Below, in pieces: positions 44,252 through 57,466 of a DNA stretch of 64,000 nt. Below the pieces are notes generated by a model. The model was not told the DNA's origin, made no database searches, and was given only the letters and a program-made list of their open reading frames with translations. How positions within the stretch are numbered: the stretch's first letter is position 1; every line of letters begins with the position of its first letter. The stretch is from NCBI RefSeq assembly GCF_009017415.1, contig NC_092405.1, forward strand, positions 1,240,001 through 1,304,000. Direction: 5' to 3'. This DNA comes from Aspergillus flavus. Lineage: Eukaryota; Ascomycota; Eurotiomycetes; Eurotiales; Aspergillaceae. Made by a program: the position numbers and the translations under genes.

Positions 44252-46188
44252 TCAAACAGCCAGCGAAGACGATCTTCTCCTTCTTCGCTTTGCAAAGGCC
44301 AATTCGCGCTCTTGACGCCAAGAACACTCGTCGCGAAACTCACAGATCCGGCACTTCCACGCATCCATGACTTCGACACCCCGCGGGTTACGCTCGCCAC
44401 GCCACCATTCCATCTGGTCAGATAGATAGGCTGTCAGAGCCGTGGGGTCAAAGAGGAAAGAGCGGCTGCCTAGCAATCGGGACTCCGTGTCGGTTGTTGG
44501 AGCTGATGACAGGTATCGGGCGGTCAGAAGAGGCGATAGCACAGTCGGATAAGGCTCGAGTAAGCCCGGTTGGAACTCAGAAGGGATTGAGGGTGCCACT
44601 GATACTGGTGTCGAATGTGCCGGTGGGAGGAAGGTGAGCCGGAGTTGGTCTTTCATCAGCTTCCAGAGGCTGGTCAGGTTGTTGTGCGCGAGAAGAATAC
44701 TGGTCGAGTCCTGGCTGCCAGGGGGTGCAGAATCCGCGCCGTACGATGTACGTCGTCCAGCCGCATCTTCCGGAGTAAAGTCGCGGTCAAATTCTTGCGA
44801 TGATAATGTATCGAAGAATTGGTCGTTGAGACCGCCTACTTCAGCTATGAAGGCGTCGGTGAATGTGCGTGTGGGATCCAGGCCATAGCGCGAGGCAAGT
44901 AGTTCGATGGATACATCCTCACTGGTAGCAAGCCGATTGAGCATATGATAGTACATCTGGAGTTGGAGCAGTGTCGGCCGGAACGATGAACTCTTCACAG
45001 TGGGGACAGAGGCACTAGCTCGGGTCTTGACGTCTGTCATGTATATACGAGGCAGACTGAAAGCCTCTGAGGAAGATTGACTGCCGATTCCGGAGTCATC
45101 TAAGCTGTCTTCTTGCTCACCATTCCAGGAGAGGTCAGTGAGCCGTTTGCCACCCTGCGACGGCGACAACAGGTAATCTGAAAGCGACATTTGGTACTCG
45201 GGCAGCACAGCCCTCGACGCCTCCACGTCGGCATAATACGACGCAGCCGTCGCTTCAAGCTCTGAGTCCGGACACTCGTAGGAGAGCTGGTCAATGACCC
45301 CGTTCACCAGCTCGCCATCCACCAGCCCCCATACCTCCAACTCTCGAGTGATACCATACTCCCTCAACGTCCGCAGCCCTTGTATGATATTCCATATCCT
45401 CAGCGCCAGCGCATCTTCTTTAGTCGTAATCTCCACCGGAACCGTCGTATAGAGCTCATCCTCTAACGTCTTATGTATCGTGCTCCCCTGCTTCATCGCC
45501 GGAGTCCTCCTCTTCCTCCCAAACTTCGTCAACGTATACCAATACTGCAACTCGCACCACGCCGGCGAAATCAAATCCGTGACCGAAAAAGCCTTATTAG
45601 GCGGTTTCCGAAACCTCTCAATCGGCGCCCGGTTATCCGCAACAGCATCCGTAGCACCGGTAGCCCATTCTTTCTCGCGAGCTACATGCCTCTCGCGCTC
45701 CTTCGTCCGGCCCTCAGTAGAATTCGGATGCTCAACTAAACGCTTCGTCAGACCGTCAGCGCCCCACAACAAACACAAACCACCAAAACCAGGCGGAAAG
45801 AAAACGGGATAATACCAAACGCGGCGCCACCATTGCTTGCCATCTGACCTGCTCTCCCCGCAACGGGACTGCCCCAAGTCCTCGAAACTTGCCATACGGG
45901 CTTTTGCCTCCCCAGTACCTTGGGCGTCCGAGGACTCGATGGAGCAACATGGCAATCTTCGATGTCGCCTATGGGGTGGTTTGTCCTCTTCGCGGCTGGA
46001 GAGGTCGTCGATGGTTGCGGCGGCGGCGGCGGTGGTGTCGCGTGGAGAGCCGCGTGTTCCGTGACGGCTTGGGCGAGTAGTTCGTTCAAGATATCCTCTT
46101 CATCCGGTGTGAAGTCGGATCCGTAGTTGCTGCTACAGTCGGAGATTGTATCTTTCATTAAAACTTGGGAGGACTGTGGGCAGGACAT
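44252..46188 (-). CDS. exo5: Mitochondrial exonuclease V (Exo5/Dem1)
   Basis: Exo5 is a 4Fe-4S, PD-(D/E)XK single-strand exonuclease; the yeast protein acts in mitochondrial DNA maintenance. Exons 46188-45849 and 45735-44252 give 607 residues. The intron starts GTCAGA and ends TTTAG after a CTGAC branch-like site. The conserved entry FSVTDLISPAWCELQYWYTL carries Cys174, the first cluster ligand. The others are Cys575, Cys578 and Cys584 in CRICEFRDECSW near the C-terminus. Nuclease core elements include MKQGSTIHKTLEDEL, VNGVIDQLSY and YMTDVKTRA, which supply the acidic and Lys residues. A long low-complexity acidic N-terminus precedes the domain. Confidence 0.93.
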
Positions 46189-46520
46189 GCCTGCAATCCT
46201 GTCGGGGAGTTCATGTCATTGTGATGTGGAAAGTGGCGAGTGCCGCCGTTGATAAGTTATCGGGTATGATATCCCGTCATCAACTGCTCTAAATATTGCA
46301 AATGCGATATTCCAGAAATACGATGTCTGAGTACGCATGAGTAGAATAAAAGTATGAGGAATCGCAGTGTCTATAAATCACTATATTGCATAGTCTATCA
46401 AGGGCGCTGTAAACACACGCTATCTATAATCCAACCAAACCCACCCAATGCCGCCACATCTAAATCTATGTACAACAAGGGAACAAAAACCAAAGGGGTA
46501 TAAGAAAGAAGACATCCGAA
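46189..46520. other. Intergenic between EXO5 and the Mpv17-family gene
   Basis: This is the EXO5 upstream region together with the 3' flank of the Mpv17-like gene; both lie on the minus strand. Nothing else is seen. Confidence 0.5.
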
Positions 46521-47526
46521 CTATGCCTTCAGCGTCGCTGAGGCGCCAATACCGATCTGCGAAGCCGCTGCCTCAGCCAACTCATTGGCCTCGACTTCTC
46601 GCGCCGCCTTCTGGTTCAACCAGCTGAGATACGTCTGCCATCCGACCGCAATAACTCCAGAAAATATATTCCGAAACTGAGCCGGCACGTACATGAAGCT
46701 GAACGCGGTGACTGCAGGCCACAACTTCGCGCTGTTGGTGATACTCACCGGAAGCGCTTTCTTCAGACGCTCCCAGGTCTCCTCGAGAGTTGCGCCGGAA
46801 AGCAGCGAGTGGACACTGAAGAAGTAGGTGTTGAAGACGGGTGTGAACACGGCCTGTTGCACGCAGACCTTAGTGAGGATCGAGAGGAATTTGGATGCGA
46901 AATTGAAGTGGTGGTGAAGGAACATGAACCTATTGTTGATCTATTAGTATATTGTCCCATTATGGCAAAGCTAAAAGACCGGGGACAGCATACCAGTTAT
47001 ACGACGGAATGCTTGATCCTGCGCCCACGGTCAAATGCCGCAATGTCCTCCACGGGTCATATCCCCCTCCGGATGTCGCGGCGTCATTGTCTTCACTCTC
47101 TGAATTTTCTCGGGCTGTATCCTTGACCGACTTGTTATCTGACGGAAACAATAACTGTGCGCTCAAGTCACCGCACAGGTACACGACGATCGAGCTCCAA
47201 AATTGTGTCGCATAAGGCCTTCTTTCCTGAATCCGCGAATATGACCGTCCGAGCTTGCCAAGGGGTCCCTCCACGATAACGTCACGCAGCGATCGTGATC
47301 GGGCACTGGCGGGGACTGTACGCGGGGTGGCGGAGGAACAGGAGGATTGCGTCGATGAAGGGGGTGCGGCTTTAGACTGAGCGTTCTGGGAGGGTACGTT
47401 TTTCTCAGGACTCTTCGGCGATGAGCTGGTAGATCGGTTTCCTTGAGGCCGTATGCGAGATGATAGATGGGACCGCGAAAATAGCGTTGGCCGTTTGCCA
47501 AGCTGGGTGATAAGTGTATGTCTCAT
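46521..47526 (-). CDS. Mpv17/PMP22-family membrane protein
   Basis: Exons 47526-46994 and 46929-46521 give 313 residues. The start MRHTLITQLGKRPTLF is the first true ATG. It opens an Arg-rich, acid-free leader (SRSHLSSRIRPQGNR) that looks like a mitochondrial presequence. The family core begins with YSRIQERRPYATQFWSSIVV and VYLCGDLSAQLL and continues after the intron. The C-terminal signature is PVSITNSAKLWPAVTAFSFM, then YVPAQFRNIFSGVIAVGWQT and YLSWLNQ. Members (Mpv17, Sym1, PMP22, Woronin sorting complex protein) are four-helix inner-mitochondrial or peroxisomal membrane proteins. The long Ser-rich N-terminal extension suggests a mitochondrial form, not Sym1 itself, which is shorter. Confidence 0.88.
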
Positions 47527-48217
47527 GTTTTTAGTTGTGCTGGAGTATAGAAATCTCGCATATGGAAGGGCGATCAACCGAATGATAACCGTAACGAGCC
47601 TATTGAGAATAACCCCCTTGAGTGACCTGTCGAAGCTCAGGATCCGCACAAGAACAGCAGCACAGTCAGCAGAAAATAAGGCACATCATGTTGAGTCAAA
47701 ATTGAATCAGCGCAGGAGATTTATTCCGCAATCAGCGCGGTCGGCACTGCTTCTCTGCCGAGGGTCGGGTCCAGCGAAGGCGGCAAGCCTTTCCGATCGG
47801 AGTCAAAAATCTATTGGTTCTTAAGTCCGAGATACAAAGGCCGAATCATTCACGATAAAGCAAATTATTCTTCTTTCTAGCACATTACATACATCCACCA
47901 GATCAGATCCCAACTCCACGGTCTATAATGCAAGCAACCAGGAAAATATGCAATGACACGCCGGGTATATCAACATGAAACAGTCGTCTAAATAATAAGA
48001 GTAGAGCCCTGGAAAAAGGGCTCAATACATGGACACAAAACTTTTTTTCTCTTCCATCACGCACATCTCACATCAACACGTCGAGTGTTATCAACAAAAG
48101 GGTATAAGGATAAATAGGGTAATAGATACTAAAAATTATCGACATAGTCGGTATCGGTATGTTTAAAATGCCGGGAAAGTGAAGAACTTGAAGGGTGGCT
48201 GCGCAATAATTCTTCGA
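47527..48217. other. Intergenic, no gene seen
   Basis: This holds the Mpv17-like gene promoter and the 3' flank of the transporter gene. No convincing frame occurs. Confidence 0.5.
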
Positions 48218-50141
48218 TCATTTGAAGGACTCGCGAGTATGAACGCGGTCAATATCGTACGGGTTCCCGTCATAGATCGACTGACGTGCAGAACCGGCGG
48301 TTCGAACCGATGATTTAGTGCGAACTTGTTGCACCGGCGGCAGCTCGCCAACATGCGAGCCGCTTTCATCGTCACTACTATCGGAAACCTCAACACCAGG
48401 CGCTTCCGTGCGGTCATAGGCCGGCTCAAGTTCCTTGTCTTCAGGCTCACCCTGCTGTTGTTTAATTTGCTGCGCCATCTTGCGCATAAAGGCATCGGAT
48501 TCGGCTGCGTACTTGCAGCGCAAGCGGATCTTAGGTCCGTAAATATAGAATAGGAACGGGAACGGTACACATGCAAGAGCCAGGAAGGCAGGAATGGTGG
48601 AAGCCCAGTGAATGCCAAGGTCACTGTACATATAGGTCGTGAAAAGCGGGAAGACGGCACCAAAAATCGATCGCAGAACCGAGTTTGCTGCCAAGACAGA
48701 CGCAGCAAAGATGGTATATGTGTCAATGAGGTAGGTCAGGATACTCAGGAACACCAGGACCATTCCAAAACCGAAGGGGGCTCCTGCCGCGACGCAGGCC
48801 ATCCAGTGGATAGATGGGTAGTTCGTCCATGCAAACCAGAACAGACCGATGGGAATAGCGAGAGAGGCGACCATGCATGGTGGGAGACGTGCTTCGGGAG
48901 GAGCAAATCCTCCGTGTTTTTCGTCGGTCTTGACGTATCGCTTGTTGTCGATAATGCTGTAGGCCACAGCAGCCAGCATTCCGATCATAATACCAAGGAA
49001 TGGAAGACTGCCAACACCCTGGTTCCAACCACGGACCCCTTGAAACACAATTGGGTAGGCAGCGAAGAGCATATACAAGGTGCCATACACGATAGCCATG
49101 TACAGAGACAGCAAGAACACAATAGGCTCCCGGAAGAGTAGAATCCAGGGACGCGACAATGCGGTGCCGAACGCTTGCTTGAGGCTGACCTTGCCCTGGT
49201 CGATGTCCAATTTGCTGCGATAAACCTTGCCGGTAATCTTAGACAGTCTCTCGGCGCGGCGACGAAGAAGAACCGGTGCATATGTTTCGGGTGTGAGCAG
49301 GGAGGCCACGATCCAAACAAAGCCAGAAAAGGCTCCCAAGAAACCCATCACCCATCTCCATCCGGCGTTCATTCCAAGGAAACCTCCGATGATAGGGCCG
49401 AGGACGGGGCCTGTGTGAAAGTCAGTCAGTCCAATGATGTTCCAGAATACGAAGCAGCAAAACAAAGAGGAACCTACCCAGAAATGGAGCAGCCGCAAAA
49501 AGACTCGTCGCAACACCTCTCTCTTTAGCAGAGAACATGTCGGCAATGACACCTCCCGCATTGGTAAGGGGGGAGGAGCCAAACGATCCGGCGAAAAATC
49601 GAAGAATGATCAGAGTCTGGATGTTCTGGGCGCCAGCACTTCCACAGTTGAAGGCAGTCAAAGCGAGATAAGTGACAAAGAAAATGATCTGACGGCCGAA
49701 CATTTCACTCAGAGGAGCCCAGAGCAGAGGTCCTGTTCCTGTCAGCTAAAGAAGTGATTCACGAAAGAGCAAGAGCATACCGATGGCGAAACCAAGGACG
49801 AAAAGCGAAACACCCAGAGTAGAAACTTCGGTGCCGACGTGGAATTGTTGTCTGATCTGAGCCACACCACCGGTATAGGCTGATGAAACTAGCGCAACGG
49901 CCAGAGTCGAAATAGCAGCAAGCATAGTAATGAACCATTTGGTGCTATTGGCGAACTGCATAGGATTCCTTGGATCATTAGGGAGCCAGGTGACAGCATA
50001 TGGATCCTCTTCAGTTCCTGAACCGGGATACGGATGATCGATGACTTCCTGGGTCACGGCCCCCTGATCTATAACCATGCGCCAATATGGGATCTTTCGG
50101 CTCATGGGCGACTCGCCAGGAGCCCCCTTCTCGTTAGACAT
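48218..50141 (-). CDS. MFS drug/H+ antiporter, DHA1 family
   Basis: Exons 50141-49781, 49738-49478 and 49410-48218 give 604 residues. The ATG chosen starts MSNEKGAPGES. The cytosolic lead-in VTWLPNDPRNPMQFANSTKW is the WxxxDPxNP motif common in fungal DHA1 multidrug transporters. The loop 2-3 motif A appears as PLSEMFGRQ, and motif C-like residues as AAPFLGPVLGPIIGGFLGMN. About twelve membrane segments follow from the hydrophobicity. A C-terminal cytosolic tail of roughly 80 residues is rich in Glu/Ser (DSSDDESGSHVGE). Relatives include cycloheximide, azole and polyamine exporters; the substrate is not predictable. No partner biosynthetic genes adjoin it. Confidence 0.92.
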
Positions 50142-53100
50142 GATGGCAGAGACTGTGTTTCGTATCACAAAGGGGACGGTGACACGATGGCGTTTAAGGA
50201 TAGGAGACGGTGTCGTGCAGAAAGACGGACAAAGGGCGGCTGCGGCTAAAGTGTCTGGCGTATTAATAGAGCAAACAAGCGCTGTTTTTATCAGATATGA
50301 TCCCTGTCAAGAATATTGACTGCAATGGCCGAATGCGGCAAGTGTATAGACGGTATTGAAATTCAAGGTGTGGGCAACCAAGAATGTCGACCAGGAAAAT
50401 TAGAATAAAATCAAGATTAAATAAATCTATTAAAATGTTAAGGAATGGTATCACACAAATCTAGGGCCGGAAAAAGTAGGACTCAAAGGGATGTTACAGA
50501 TCTATATATACATCTGGGCCCAACGAAATTTTTTTTTCTTTGATTTAGTGACAGCGTCACCTTGTAGTAATTTACCTCGGATCTAAGCCGGTCTCAGGTC
50601 CTCAGGTACGAAACGACGCTGGAATTAAAGGGAATGGGGCAAATGCACCCGAGATCTGGGCATTATTCGTCGTTATGCACCGCATAGACTGGTCGGCCTT
50701 GAGCGGAGTGGATCCCAGGACCCATTTGTTAAAGCTCTGGATCCATGGGCTAACCGTGTGCCTCGTGGCTTAGGGAAATTGTCCTGGAAAGTTTTTTGAT
50801 TAGTCGAGTTTATGCTTCGGGTGTATGACTCTTTGAGAGACTGCCTCCGTAGGGCAATTTTTTGATTACAGATCCAGGTAAGAGTTGTGAATGATCATAA
50901 AATTGTTCATAGGACATCGTGAGTGACGTCTTATCTATCCAATCTGCTCCAAATGTTTGCTATCATATCAGGATATTTCAAAATTGAGGGGAAATTGCAT
51001 CACGGTGTCGAAATAGCTTGATAAGAGCAGGTGACCGAATGACTCGTAGAAATTTCGGCCCGATTATTTCATCAGCCGCATCCAGGACGTCAACCCCGTC
51101 AAGGTCACCAACAAATTGCCCGCTTCGGGTTAGACATCGTTCGTATCCGATTTCAGCCACAGCTCATGGACTGACCTTTGTTGTTAATAAGGCCACAATC
51201 ATATAGCATGATTCCCTCGTATTCACAACATAAAGGGGCTCATTATATCCTAATAATATTCCATGGACATCCTCCACCCGAGTTCCTGAAGCTCCTCCAA
51301 GTTTCTACGTTCCCGATATCACAACCCGTGAGGCTAAGCATCGGCTAGTACTGTTCACGCCATAGCCCCTTGGCGAGTCGACGGATCTTTGATATCCGGC
51401 TAAGGACGATCATCTACATCTTACCACTTCGGATCTATGTATTCCTTATCCATGAGAAAGGTTTAAATCGACAAGTCCTACGAAGAATAGTGCCAACGAC
51501 CAAGTTTAATTTTACAAAGAGACCATCATCAGGGCACATTAGCCTTATGAAATCAAAGTCTGTTGGGGACTCGGCGTGTCCGTCTTGGACCCACTAGCGT
51601 TAGTCCACAACCCCCTTAAAGCGGTTTAGCTACGGTGCCACTTAATCATTCTGGGCCTTTCGAGCCACACTAGAATCCGACGGTAATTACACTAGAGTCC
51701 GCGTATGCTGCATTTCTGCATAAATCCCTGATGGAGAACGATGGGTCGTTACTTATACTTTATGCTGACCCAAGAACAACCTATAGCAAAGTCTTGGATG
51801 GGGATCGTCTATCTGTCCCTATCATGGCATGACAGGTCGATCGGCGCGACAAGCGGTGTCAATCTCAGTCTGTATTCGCCGATATCTGCCTTTCGAACTG
51901 CAACGGTGTACGTGTATTCGTGCTCCCACTTCTTGCCGCCTTGCCTCTAAGGCAACAATCTATAACCCAACTTAGTAGCGGCGGCGCTACAGGGGTGCAA
52001 TACTAGCTACTCTGTAGCATCGTTGACATTTAATCCTGGTGCTTTCGGTTTCGTTGTGGAGTCCAGTTGCATAATTACTTAGTGGTTCCCTGCCATCCGG
52101 TCAAAGGAAGGAAGTGCATGACTTGCATTTATGTACATGTCCAGTCGCGGGTTATATATCTACAAAGTACTCTTCGTCAAGTTCTTATACTCAACCTGTC
52201 ATACAGTTTTAGCGATATATAACACATTCATATCATGTATCATATTTTAATACTCATTTATACCCTATTTCCTTCCCCACCATGCCCATAAATCACACAA
52301 TCCTGGTGAAGCTAAGCCCTACAGCATCGCTAACCACCAAACCCTCAAGACCACATCTACATGCGAGTTACAACACCCACTCAATATACACTCTAACAAG
52401 CCCCTAGAACCAAAAATGCAGATGATGAAAGGAGCAGTTAATCCAGCAGCAACCCAATCAACAAAACACCAGCCAATCAATCCCCTTCAACAGATATCCA
52501 ACAAGCAAGATAAGAAACCAGAAAACAACCTCGGCAAATTCCCAACTCACGACAAAAAGCCCCTCCTCTAATCAAAGAAATCCACGCCATCTTACAAATC
52601 CATATCCTAATTTCATACTAACCAATCCCACTAGTTACCCCTCCGCCGATAGATTGTTTCATAACTCGTTTCGTTGTCCGACCGAGGCACGGGACTTGGC
52701 CGTGAGGCCACCACTTAGGAGGGGTGTCGGGTTCGGAATACCGGTCGCTGTGTAGGATGCCGACAAGATAGTTAATATAGGAATAACCATTAGTCTTGTA
52801 AATGCTAGATATATTGGAAAATGGTGTCATGTCACTATAGAACGGGTCCTTGTTCTTTTGTTATTTATAGGTTGTCTGGTTTCGAGGGGCTGGTTACGCA
52901 AGTGTGTTGCGATCGGGCTGTCGCTTGTACCCCTCCATATCTGAGGATAGGGGGGTTGAGAAGGTGGATACGCAAGGTGTAGTTCGTTGCATTCTGTGTG
53001 TGTTTCTGGGGAGTTGCTAGAAATTTAACAGCGATCTATGAGCCTTCCTTGCTCTATTTTACGATTGGGGAGTTATGGAAAATCCATGTCAAAAATGCCG

Positions 53101-53726
53101 TATCCAGTCACTACTTCAGTCTTCAACGTACGTCCTCTGTACGATCGCAAACAGTTCTGTTAAGGCAAGGGCCAGTCGGAGGTTGAGTAAATGAAACGCG
53201 AATATATTTCAAATATTCTATAGACTTGGTAGAAGTAGAACCTTCCCTGGTCGTATATGGAGTACCGAACGCGGTGGGCAGTACACCAGCAACACCACCA
53301 GCGTACACACGCTCAACAGTTCGCGTCGCTAAAGGCGCGCGACCGCGATAGTGGCATACTTCTTACAAGAGAAAACAGCGCGAGATTAAGTCACGACAGT
53401 AATGAATTGGATTATTCGTCATAGAATCTGCATTTCGAATCTATGCCATCCGGTGGCAATTCATAGAGAATACCACTTGGTCAAGTAAAATTTCTTAATG
53501 TACATGCTCGGATGCATCCCATGAGATCCAATCCACTCAGCCGCGTCGTCGGCAGCCTACTATTTATTGCGCAGCAAAACGAAAACTAATCCCAGTGCCG
53601 AAACCCATTGATATTCGCAAATGAAAAAAAAGAACCCATCATGTATCGCCAGTCGTGAAAAAGAAATAAAACCCCTAATCGCCTACCCAGAGACAACCAG
53701 AAAAACCGGACTCATTAGAGAATAAT
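50142..53726. other. 3.6-kb gene-free interval
   Basis: The first 600 bp form the transporter's upstream region, with a TATA-like stretch at 50501-50510. No frame above about 75 codons looks real. From about 52,250 to 52,630 the plus strand is almost devoid of G and rich in C and A. It then turns G/T-rich to about 53,000, without any coding explanation I can find. The last 150 bp are the H3 3' flank. Confidence 0.5.
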
Positions 53727-54309
<583 letters not shown>

Positions 54310-55130
54310 CTTTAGAGATAAGGTTTGATGGATTTAGTCGACTTTGAGATGAAAATAGATAAAAGTCGATGGTTGTCGATGATAATGTGTTGGCGGATGA
54401 GGAGATGAAAGAAGGATGGAGGAGGCGGGTGGGGGAAGGTATTTGTAGTAAGCGAAGGGTGGGTGGTGATCTGATGGCGTTGCCAGCAATTTGGGTGGCC
54501 TTAGCGTCGTTTCCCTTTGATCAAAAAAGCGCTCGGAAAGCAGCACACCATAAGCCGTGATTTCGGGGGTCACTTTTGGCTGCAGAATCAAAGGGTTACC
54601 TTGCGGGCGGTCAAGGAATCCGCGCCCAAGGCAGGAATGAAGTGTGGTCTGTGCGTTAAGCGAGTGACGGACCAATAGAATCGTAGGATCACTGATCTAG
54701 CCTGTCTCCCTACCACGTCTTGATCCCAACCACCGGTAAGGTATGTGAAGTAATTCAGTAGATCAAAATGAAAGTTGGTATGCTCAGGAATATCTCTGGT
54801 CAATTTTGATCCCTGATCTCGGTGGTTCAGAGGCATTCCGTGAGGATCAAAGTTGATCGTAGCGGAATCATCACTTCTCGGTCACGTTGCCGACAGATCA
54901 AACCCGCCGGGAGGATCCTCGTCTCTCATTGGTCGATCCTCTTGCTAGCGCGTGATTCCAACGCCCTCCCCGCGCTCTTCCTTTTCCTATACAAATATCA
55001 CCCGTCCCATGGCAGCTGTCCCAATCTTTCCCTTCCCATCTCTCTCACATCTGTCATCCAATTAACCACCTATCTCTCCACATTTTCCCACTCAACCTTA
55101 AACAAGTTAACTCTTTAATCAACCATCAAT
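54310..55130. promoter_or_regulatory. Divergent H3/H4 control region
   Basis: The interval contains six copies of GATCAAA or its complement: 54516-54522 and 54519-54525 (overlapping as TTTGATCAAA), 54761-54767, 54805-54811, 54845-54851 and 54896-54902. CCAAT boxes lie at 54672-54676 (+) and 54928-54932 (as ATTGG), with another near 55021. The motif density suggests S-phase control of both genes; the binding factor is unknown to me. Confidence 0.55.
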
Positions 55131-55706
<576 letters not shown>

Positions 55707-56630
55707 TGATCTTTTACCATGGGTCTCTGGGTTTGCTTTTAACGTATTTTACTTTACTATTACGCGTCCACTACTGGGTCTGCTAGTGTTCGTGATTGAA
55801 ATTTCTGTATCATAGCGGCCTTCATGCTATCGGCTGGTACCTCTAGAACCATCGCGTCATGGAAATGCGCGGTCTGGTATGAATACGAACGCTTGAAAAA
55901 AAGATGAAATATTTTTGTGCTTGTTTCCGTGTCTGCGTAGCTGCCTTGTAATTCTTTGTTTTTGTTGTGCGTCGTCGGTTGTCGCGTGTCTTGCGTACGC
56001 GTCGATGGTACTAGTAGTGTGGGCGGAATTGGGCCTATGGGAGTAGTATCTGTGTCTCCATGCTTCCTGTACCTACGGATTTGTATAGTAGCTAATCCAT
56101 GATTACATTCGCTGCTGCTTTAGTATCCAATACCGTTGTATATACGTGTAGCATACTCTGTAGCTTATAATTGAGTCCTTTCCACGTTCTGGAAGATAAT
56201 GGGGCTTATACGGTTGTACTTGAGTCTTTCTCCATCACTCCCGATGCTACTTGGATACGGCTTCCCCAGTACATACAATACAAAAGTAATTTCGTGTTCG
56301 TCAGTTCTACTCTAGTATGCTGTTCGATACGAGTTAGCTGTGCGAGTAGATGAATTTCAGTTGGGTGTGTATATGTTGATGATGTATGGTATGATGGTAC
56401 ATACAAGTAGGAATATATATCTTCATGCATAGCACTCGATACACTTACTACCAACTTATCACCAATGAAGAAACACACAGGATTATTAGGCCAAAAAAGC
56501 ACATAGAAAATTATTAGCGGTAGTAAGTTATTACATAAAGTCTCAAAATTACCCCAAATCCATGCCATACAGCTAAGATCAGTGAAGTTCTGCATCGAAG
56601 CTGACGTTCGTCAAGAGCTCGACATAGCTC

Positions 56631-56665
56631 GGGTCGAGTTGAACCCCCGGGTAGGGTTGAACCCC
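56631..56665. repeat. Two near-identical 17-bp direct repeats
   Basis: GGGTCGAGTTGAACCCC (56631-56647) and GGGTAGGGTTGAACCCC (56649-56665) differ at two positions. Each is itself a partial palindrome around GGGTT/AACCC. Their function is unknown. Confidence 0.8.
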
Positions 56666-57450
56666 TGCCAGGTAGCTGAGGTAAGGTAACCTATGGAAGC
56701 TAAACCATCTTGGGTATAATGGATCGCGCGGTCCGCGGTGCATCATTACAGCACACCACCTCCAAGTCACATCCCAATCTAACTATCATGTTGAATACAA
56801 AAACACAGCCCAGTTGACCAAGAAACTCGGTCCTGGATGATATGTGGAGTATCAAGGTTAATTGACTGGCAGTTTTCCTACGCCCGATTTGCGCCAAGAG
56901 TACGGAGTACATACGGCCAGCTTCGACTCGACCGATGCATATAGAACGAGCAGTGGTACCAAAACCCAAGAGAGATTCCACGACATAGACGTCCAGATGA
57001 GAATGCGTGTATTACCCTGAAGCCAACCCCGACCCTCGTCGTTGAGCCCATCATCGTACCGCGATCACCCACGAACATAACGCGAGAATACACGTGACGA
57101 TGCAAAAGCGCGTTGGATCACCCTAATCTCTACGGTGTACTGGGATGAGAAGGTACAAATGTTCACGACACGATTTAATCATATATAAGTAAAGTAGCCG
57201 CTTCACCTGCGTCGAACCGACCACTAGCCAGATCGAGCGAACCTATCGCCTATATGCCTGTCAGTCAGTGGCTCCTCAAGCCCATGCACACCGAAGCGAG
57301 AGCATTTTGGTGCTACACTGGCTATGGATCCTATCACAAGCATCGCGTCCCGCAATACTATAACTGCCAGATTGACATGTTGCCGTTTAGCGGGCGTGCC
57401 CAGCTTCTTCCGACCGAGTATAATGCTGTCGAGCTAAAAGTCCTGATAAT

Positions 57451-57466
57451 GCCGTTTTAAAACGGC
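57451..57466. repeat. Perfect 16-bp palindrome
   Basis: GCCGTTTTAAAACGGC reads the same on both strands. The site lies in gene-free DNA. Its ends (CCG...CGG) resemble a binuclear zinc-cluster factor site, but no target gene is near. Confidence 0.85.

Noticed and set aside
42427..50141. Possible secondary-metabolite or drug-efflux cluster around the MFS transporter
   Set aside because: Neighbours are EXO5, an Mpv17-like protein and a DUF3445 protein; no synthase, tailoring enzyme set or pathway regulator is present.
56206..56595. 129-codon minus-strand frame with ATG
   Set aside because: AT-rich, hydrophobic by composition, no motif; about what chance gives in 8 kb.
56631..56665. Possible CRISPR-like or tandem array
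   Set aside because: Only two copies and no spacers; a local duplication at most.
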